In this document: positions 44,444-54,115 of the stretch, piece after piece
Numbering within the stretch: position 1 is the first letter of the stretch
Layout: each line of letters opens with the position of its first letter
Notes under the pieces: generated by a model
Told to the model about the DNA's origin: nothing
Databases searched by the model: none
What the model saw: the letters and a program-made list of their open reading frames with translations, nothing else
Assembly (NCBI GenBank): GCA_020080175.1
Contig: JAGHQL010000181.1
Span: forward strand, 1 to 54,115
DNA length: 54,115 nt
Direction of reading: 5' to 3'
Origin: Glutinoglossum americanum
Lineage: Eukaryota; Ascomycota; Geoglossomycetes; Geoglossales; Geoglossaceae
Position numbers and translations under genes: made by a program

Positions 44444-45118
44444 TGTTACCGCATTGTTGTTGTTGGCGGTATCAATGTTCGGTGATATGCCAAGTATCTC
44501 GTTGCTAGCGTAACTGAAGTGCGGAGAAAAACTACTCCACTAAATCACCGCAGCCATACAACATCGCTAGATTTTGCCCAGGGGATGCATGGAACAGCGA
44601 TCCAGATCGATTTAGAAGGGAGACAACGGAATGTCCAACCCATCTTTACTACGATTCAATGCTCCGCTCAGTGACGGATTGCAGCTAAGGGGGATATATA
44701 ATAAATATTTATTGGATGGTCTCGTTCTCACTTTACTCATTGCCGATGAAGAAGTTTACCATCTACACGAACTCTCCGTGAATGTATGAAGAGGACAAGA
44801 GACATGAAGCCCGCAAACAATCGTCCCAAAGCGAAAGACACAGTAAATATAGATTGTGGAGAAGTCGACGGGAACCCCATTGTCCTGATGCAAAGGTGAC
44901 AACTTCTTGAGATCCGCCCCGACTCCACTGATGAACGAAGAAGAATTGCACGCCGCAACACGCCGAGAAGCAGTCATCATACATCAAATGGTCGTTATAT
45001 AGGAGCGATGGACATAACATCGCCTGGACGCCAAGATGCGAGGTGCTGGAAGAATAGAGGTGAAGAAGTTTGAATGATCGCATGATTCGCCCAGAATAAA
45101 CAGTAAACGTGATAGGTC
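44444..45118. other. Intergenic, no gene recognised
   Basis: About 0.7 kb between DLT1's start and CDC24's stop. It should contain the DLT1 promoter; no coding segment is supported. Confidence 0.45.
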
Positions 45119-48100
45119 CTAATTCTCTATAGTCTGACAATAAAGTTGAATTTCAGCCATCCCGAGCGAGACTGTGTTACCGTTTTGTTGTTCCCTCCAG
45201 TCGGTGATGGCCATCTGAATATCGTCATCGGAATGGATCGTGACAAAATCGCCATCTTCATCCTTATATCGAAGCCGAAGAGTGCCGCCACCGATGGACA
45301 AATTCGTAGATCTTGCAAGTTTATGGTCTATACGATTCGCCAGTGACTGGTATTTGATATTTGAGCTCACAACTAGTGTGACGTAATTATCAAGGAAGGT
45401 GACCTTCACTTTAAGCTGGACCGCAGCATTAGACGGGTCACCCACTAAAGAAGATGAAGATGCGAGGGCCGGGGAGATCTCACGGCTATCCGCCGCTTGT
45501 GTTGAGATCGGACCAATTGTTCGCAATGGAGGCGGTACACTTCTGGGCAATATCTGGGGTTCAGGCGCATATGCGCCTGGGTAGTGGTTGAGTTGCTGAC
45601 CAAGTCTCTCTCGCTGGACCCCTGGTGATTGGGTTGCTGCTCTGATTGGCAACACATTCGGTGGAGCAGTGGGAGAGTTGTTCTGACTTCGGTTGACGCC
45701 AGGGCCCCCGTAAGCAATATGAGACGGGAATGGCGGGACTGGTGGGTGCGAATTTGGTAAGCCACGCCGGGCCTGGCCGGAAGAGTTATGAATGTCCGGA
45801 CTGCTGGCAGAGCGGAGGCGGTTCTGCGGCATCATCGGCGGCTGCGGTAATTGGGGAGCTATAGCTGGTAGCGAGGGTCTCTGTATGGAACGAGAGTTCA
45901 CCTGATATACAGGGCTGACGGATTGCCCATCCCTCGAAACAGTACGGCCCATTGCAGGTGCAGTGAACCTTGCGTGATCTTCGTGGAAACTGCCATTCGG
46001 TGTTGCTTGGCGAGGGAAGGGATACATACTAGAAGAAGAGCTTGCGCGTGAAGATGCTGGAGATTCGGCGATCGGAGAAAAGTACGAGTTCCCACCGACC
46101 ATTCGGTCGCCAGGAGATGGCGCAGCATTGCCCTGCACTTGCGTATATAGTGTTAGGGGTTGCGGCGGTTGGACGTTGTTGAGCATAGGAAATCTTGGCG
46201 GTGGTACTCTATTGACCCCTTGAGGGTAGTTGGCCTGAGTCATTGGAGGCCCACTTTCGCCAGTGGCAGATCTAGATCGTAGGCTGGTGCTAGACGCATT
46301 CCTGCTCATGGAAAATTCAGACTGGGGAGTGTAAATGGTCTGATCATGCGACCCGTATAGGGTCTCATCGTCGTCGTCGTCGTCATCGTCAGCTTGTTGA
46401 TAAGGGTTCTCGATCTGTCCACTCTGATTCTTGACCCACGCGAACTCAGTATCAGAGGTCTTGGATCCGCTACTCCTACTTTCGAGCGCCCTCTTCTCTG
46501 CATCTTGAAACACTTTATTCTGCTGGGTGACCATGTTGTACCATTTTTTCATAGTTTCTTCGCTCTGGTATCGGATAATGAAGTTTTCGACACCAGGGTC
46601 ACCTTTCCACCATATCTGTACGGTGTACGAACCTAAAGAATATCTTAGTCTTAAGCTCGCAGACACGGCTTCTTCGTCAAAGTAGCCCTTACCCGGTTTC
46701 TGTAGACAAAGAGTATCCGTAACGTTTTGCATAAATATTCTTCCCTTCAACTGCAGCTTCGACTTCCCCTTTTTATCGGCAGTCGATTTGTTACCGCCGA
46801 TAACCCTGTTCTTCTGCTTATTCTGGCTGGATTCTTTACAGCAAAGAAGAATACGTTCGAAGAGATAGATCTTATACTGGATAGTATCCCAAAATTTGAT
46901 GTGCATCTCGTCAGCATATTTCTCCTCTAAGAGGCTTTTCTTAGTAACGGGGTTATAGAGAGTTGACTTTGACTCAGTCTCAAGACAAACAGTCTGATCT
47001 GAGAAAAATCCGTTCATCTCGTAGTGGAAGTTGTAAGCTTCTAGCAGCCCATGCTTATGGCGAGCTCTGCTCTTCCGGCTCGGAGTATTAGGCGTCAAGG
47101 CACAAACCCCGACACCCTCCTCACTTTCATTAGAGCTGACTTGAGAAGCATCTAGATCTCTCAACCGACCAAGTAATTCTGAAGCAGAATTTGCAGACGG
47201 TGTTGGTGGTGTCCTTAGACCTGCTGATCTTGGTGAACGCAGAAAAAGAGACTTAAAAGATCGGGGGGGCTTAAAATCACCCTCAGACCCTTCCTCTGCG
47301 GATCGCCGAAGCATGAGTGGCTCCGGCTTTCTCTTGGGAAGGTCTTTTGAGATAGTTGAATTAACGTTCAGGCCGGAACGTTGTAGCCCGGATGTGATTT
47401 CAATTGCCTCTTGAATCTCATCGAGACGGCGGGGCGCTTTGTGGTCATTTTCAAATTTAAAATCTATACCAACCTCTCGTTCCATATCAGAACTACGGCC
47501 GTCGCCTTTGACGACTGTAAATGTGCCGTATAATAAGAGCTCTCCAAACTGGTCAATCCGATGGCCTTTCCAATCCTCCACTCGAACGGCTAGGTCTTCC
47601 ACAGCTTCGTTGCGCACGACTTTGTCGACTGCATCGTTTGCACGCTCCAGAACTTGCTGTGAGGCCTGAAAGCCAGCATCTAGGTCTTTTTGTTGCTCAG
47701 GGGACGCATTGCATTTATCTCTCAAGTCCTACGCCCAGTCAAAATGAGTTTCAAACATAATGAACCACAGGAAAAGAGTCACCCTACCTTCAGAAGTAAC
47801 GGGTATTTCGTCAAACGTTGAACAGGCTTCAACAAGAAACCACTGAAAGTGGTCCAGTCAACTGTAATCGGATGGCCGACGGATCTCAAGTTTTCGAATT
47901 CCTGCTCTGCGGTCGCTGTACATTTATGCTGATTGGCGATATATGGCTCATAGACTCTGAATGACTCTTCGTAAGTTACAAACAGTTGGCCCCATTGTTG
48001 GGCCTCTTCCGGTAGCGAATTTGTTGTTTCCACTCTAATGAGAAACCGTCGCTGGAAATCTAGCAGCGCATTAAGGTTCATAAATATGGTAAATATAACA

Positions 48101-49084
48101 TCTCCAGCAACAGCTCCCGTCTCCTGGACAAGTTTCTTGAATTGCTGAAGGACTTCCAGGTCCTGCACATACTTACGCTCAGTGTCCACGAGCTCGGCAA
48201 CAACATGGTCTCTATAGGTCCGCTTGTGGTTTTTATCGGTAATAGTTTCCGTGTCGCTATCGTAGATTGTGGTCGTCTGAAGAAGATTTCGTTCCTTCAA
48301 CATATCAAGCACCCGGCCGACAACTTTCGTCACCTACAAGAACCGAATTAAAAAAAAAGTCCCCGTAGGTACTCATGTCCAACCAGAAAGATAATACATA
48401 GAGAGTAAAGGGGTCTAAGCAAAGCTGAATTTTCAACGATCAAAATACTGGTTTGCTTACCTTTACGAAGCCAGTTGTGTCATCCCCGAAGAGGTCCGTG
48501 ATGACAAAACACTCATCCGGCGGGAAATGAAGATCCTTTAGACATGCATTTACAAACAAAAATGATGCCTTCTTCGGTCTGTTGGCCGGCGTTACTTTCG
48601 ATTCGTCGATTTCTAGTCGCTGCGCTGGATTCAGAGCATTATAGATAGTCATCAAAGGGTATCCTCTCCTCAAGCACCTCCACATCGAATTAACCGGATC
48701 AGTGTCATCACCAGCATGCCCATCATCATAACTATTCTCTTTCAAATGCACATCAAACCCTGGAACCTCGCTCAGCCGTTGTTGTAGACTCAAGCAAATC
48801 TGATATAGAGACTTGGAAGAGTCGGCAAGCTGATTGACGATATTATCTGAAGCTACAACACGGTTGTTGCCCGAGACGGGTGACGGATTGCCATTGAGTT
48901 GCTGCGAACTGTTTGTAGAGAGATGTGACATCCCGGTCGAACCGTGCGACCCTCCAGTATAACCCGAATGAGACCGCTGAGCTAGAGGAATTGCAGCAGT
49001 TCCGTTCAATGCACGAGTATGGACGGCGGTCGGAGCTGTATGGGTTCGAGAAAGCGAGGCATGAGGAAGCTCAACGGTCATCAT
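45119..49084 (-). CDS. CDC24: Rho/Cdc42 guanine nucleotide exchange factor Cdc24 (1239 aa with insert)
   Basis: Activates Cdc42 at polarity sites. Exons 49084-48461, 48333-47788, 47728-46693 and 46632-45119. The N-terminal half has the Cdc24 calponin-like domain: PVNSMWRCLRRGYPLMTIYN and KASFLFVNACLKDLHFPPDE. The DH domain (about residues 243-440) starts at RDHVVAELVDTERKYVQDLE and includes LLKPVQRLTKYPLLLKDLR. The PH domain begins at RIDQFGELLLYGTFTVVKGD and resumes at YKIYLFERILLCCKE, LKGRIFMQNVTDTLCLQKPG and WKGDPGVENFIIRYQSEET. Between these a 199-codon stop-free segment (47473-46877) interrupts PH. A Ser/Pro/Gln-rich linker with a run of Asp follows, then the PB1 domain: VKVTFLDNYVTLVVSSNIKY and YKDEDGDFVTIHSDDDIQMA. 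A 60-nt stop-free intron at 46692-46633 has strong GT-AG ends. The start is the first ATG of the tandem pair at 49084; the open frame extends upstream without family resemblance. Confidence 0.95.
46877..47473 (-). other. 199-codon in-frame segment inside the Cdc24 PH domain, exitron candidate
   Basis: Starts with GTTGGT directly after DMERE and ends with CTATCCAG directly before YKIYLFERI. Length is 597 = 3 x 199 with no in-frame stop. Joining the flanks gives DMEREYKIYLFERILLCCKE, the normal PH strand. The translated segment is Ser/Pro/Arg-rich with KPEPLMLRRSAEEGSEG and NTPSRKSRARHKHG, then FHYEMNGFFSDQTVCLE. It is either translated as an insert, spliced out as an intron, or both. Confidence 0.6.
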
Positions 49085-50205
49085 GTCTGACGCGGAGTCC
49101 GTCCGCGCTTTGAAGGCGATAGCGAAGTCAAGGTCGAGGGTGGGCGGTTTCGGGAACGCTAAATAAGCCGCCTTGACCGACGCGACCGAAGTTAAACCGG
49201 GTAGCAAGATTAGAAGCTGGCCACAGTCTTGATCGTTCTTAACAAAGGAGTATTGCACGGAAGGCGCTTTGTGCGATGGAACGACAAAGGCATGCGGGAG
49301 GTAGAAGGGTGGGTAGGAGGGATGGGGGTTGGAAATAGAATAAGGAGACGTTGCGGTTCGAAGGTTGTGAGGGCCGTTTCGGTTGGCGGCTAGGTGCGAG
49401 GCATGTAGGGCTAGATTGGGAGAATGTGATGAAGCACACGCTCGACGCCGTGACAAGGACACCAAGCCAAGGAACGAATAATAGACCGACCGATGGAGAA
49501 GTGAACAAACCACAGGCCACAGATCACAGACCGGCCCTAAACGCGTCGGTTTCCCTCGTTCGTTCCTCTGCGCTTCCGCCCATCGCTGTGCTCGTTCGCG
49601 GGGGCCGGGGACGGGAGTCCGTCGCAGCCAATCAGCTCGCGCATCTTACTCTCAGGACTCCCTCGCCCAAGCTGACCGGCCCAACCCTACGAGTCCTATC
49701 TTACTCCGTATGACATTCCTACTCTATCCCCAGACAATGCACGAGTAGTTTGCCCCAACTCGAGCCCTTCTGTGACTTTAACACCGCACTCCATCCTCTT
49801 TCACCAGTCGCGCGACGCATCCGCAGCTCGAGAAGCGACCGCGCTTCCCACATTCTATAGTCCTTGTTGTTGCCTGGTTCGGGACATGCACCGTATAATC
49901 CAATCTGCACAATCGCAGCGTTCCATCTATTCGCAGGACAGATAGGCTGCCGTTTCACCAAGCACCATATCTCGATCCGCCGCCCCGTCTGGCAACGTCG
50001 ACTTGGCTAAGAATTCGGACTCTTCTCCCTGCGTCACTCGATTCCTCGTCACGCTAGTTACCACCCAAAACCCTGCCAAGACCAAAACCATCTCCATACT
50101 CCCTGAACTCACAGCCAACCTCAGGCCAACATCAGTTCGGAACGGGAGAGACCCGAGAAGCGGGCTGGGACTACTCCCCCCACGATCTCTCTCTCCTCTC
50201 ACAAC
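49085..50205. promoter_or_regulatory. Divergent promoter region of CDC24 and the F-box/WD40 gene
   Basis: About 1.1 kb between two divergent starts. It probably holds both promoters and long 5' leaders. I identified no specific element. Confidence 0.5.
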
Positions 50206-53471
<3,266 letters not shown>

Positions 53472-54115
53472 GAGAAGTAGCTCAAGATTTAACATTATCC
53501 TAAGCAGTCTGCGCTCAAGTATTTCTTTTTTTATGACCTCCACGATTAATTTTTCTACAACCACCACCACTACACAACCTTGATGTTTATCGCGCCACTC
53601 GGTTCCTTCCCCTGCATCCTATTTTGTTCATTTGCATTGTTCCGAATGATCGCTGGAGACGGTGTTCCGGACGGGATTGAAGGCTGCATAAAAACCACTA
53701 AGCAATCTGTAATGGGACGAGGCTCGAAAAGAAGTGGGCAGACTATCCTGCAGTGATGCTGGTATCTTTTACCCTCTTATCTTCACTTTGTCACATTCTC
53801 TGTTTATTTTTTTCCAAGTGGTTTATTTTCCCCCTCTTCAGTCGAGACCATCATCATTCATCAACGGCGGGGATTAAGGATAGGGGTGTTTATCGAGTTT
53901 CTAGAAACTAAAAAAAATTCTTTATTTTATCTGCCGCGCGCAGTGACAGGCCGAGTTAAAACGTGTACGTACATTCACTCCTCACCCCGAACAATATAAG
54001 CAAAACAACAACAACAAAATGAACGATAGGTTTGGGGTGTCACCGTTTCACCACCTTATCCCACACCATCATCGCCGTCATCACCCCACTCTATTTCCCC
54101 GATCCCCCCCCCCCC
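53472..54115. other. 3' spacer, no gene recognised; ends in C-run
   Basis: Downstream of the WD40 stop. It contains T-rich stretches and ends in a 14-base C run at the window edge (54102-54115). No coding segment is supported. Confidence 0.5.

Noticed and set aside
49085-49513. Upstream extension of the CDC24 open frame by 143 codons
   Set aside because: The extension has no resemblance to the Cdc24 N-terminus; the tandem ATG at 49084 starts the Ser/Thr-rich leader that precedes the calponin-like domain.
54102-54115. Terminal C-run as a biological signal
   Set aside because: It sits exactly at the window edge and could be an assembly or sequencing end effect.

Overview
The window reads as nuclear DNA of a filamentous ascomycete (Pezizomycotina). 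It has short spliceosomal introns (about 47-127 nt), dense housekeeping genes on both strands, and orthologues typical of that group: vacuolar ATPase subunit a, QCR6, CDC24, DLT1, the SCT1/GPT2 acyltransferase, APD1, an F-box/WD40 protein and a siderophore-type acyltransferase. I cannot assign the class. No rRNA gene, convincing tRNA, CRISPR array or clear transposon was seen. All coordinates and splice sites come from reading the sequence by eye.

Left block (1 to about 13 kb): gene-poor and full of decayed host genes. I recognise a secreted-protein fragment (1-366), a membrane-anchored pepsin-like aspartic protease (about 1.2-3.0 kb), a single-pass surface protein (6.8-7.7 kb), a fragment ending in a GPI-anchor-like tail (9.0-9.6 kb), a DUF899 thioredoxin-like gene (10.6-11.2 kb) and a DUF6536 membrane protein gene (11.7-12.9 kb). 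Most carry stops, frameshifts or internal loss. Only a short-chain dehydrogenase (4.2-5.2 kb) looks whole. A small palindromic element lies at 11.34-11.53 kb.

Middle block (13.4-31 kb): an intact large membrane protein of unknown role; VPH1 (7 exons) divergent from QCR6 across a promoter with a CACGTG palindrome and CCAAT boxes; an unrecognised protein with three 37-residue repeats carrying basic KRK motifs; a decayed coding minisatellite; an AceI/SidL-like N-acyltransferase; a Cys-rich single-pass surface protein; and an RraA-like aldolase with a tempting but truncating splice acceptor.

Right block (32.7-54.1 kb): an F-box/LRR protein, glycerol-3-phosphate acyltransferase, APD1, a conserved protein with a probable OB-fold, DLT1, CDC24 and an F-box/WD40 protein. 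CDC24 contains a 199-codon in-frame segment bounded by GT and AG, exactly where removal restores the usual PH domain. The F-box/WD40 gene uses a GC-AG intron and carries a tract of about 130 residues of alternating Gln-Ala. The genes are ordinary core-metabolism, trafficking, polarity and ubiquitin-ligase components and form no obvious cluster. The more unusual signals are the stop-free introns of length 3n, the Cdc24 segment, the repeat proteins and the decayed left arm.
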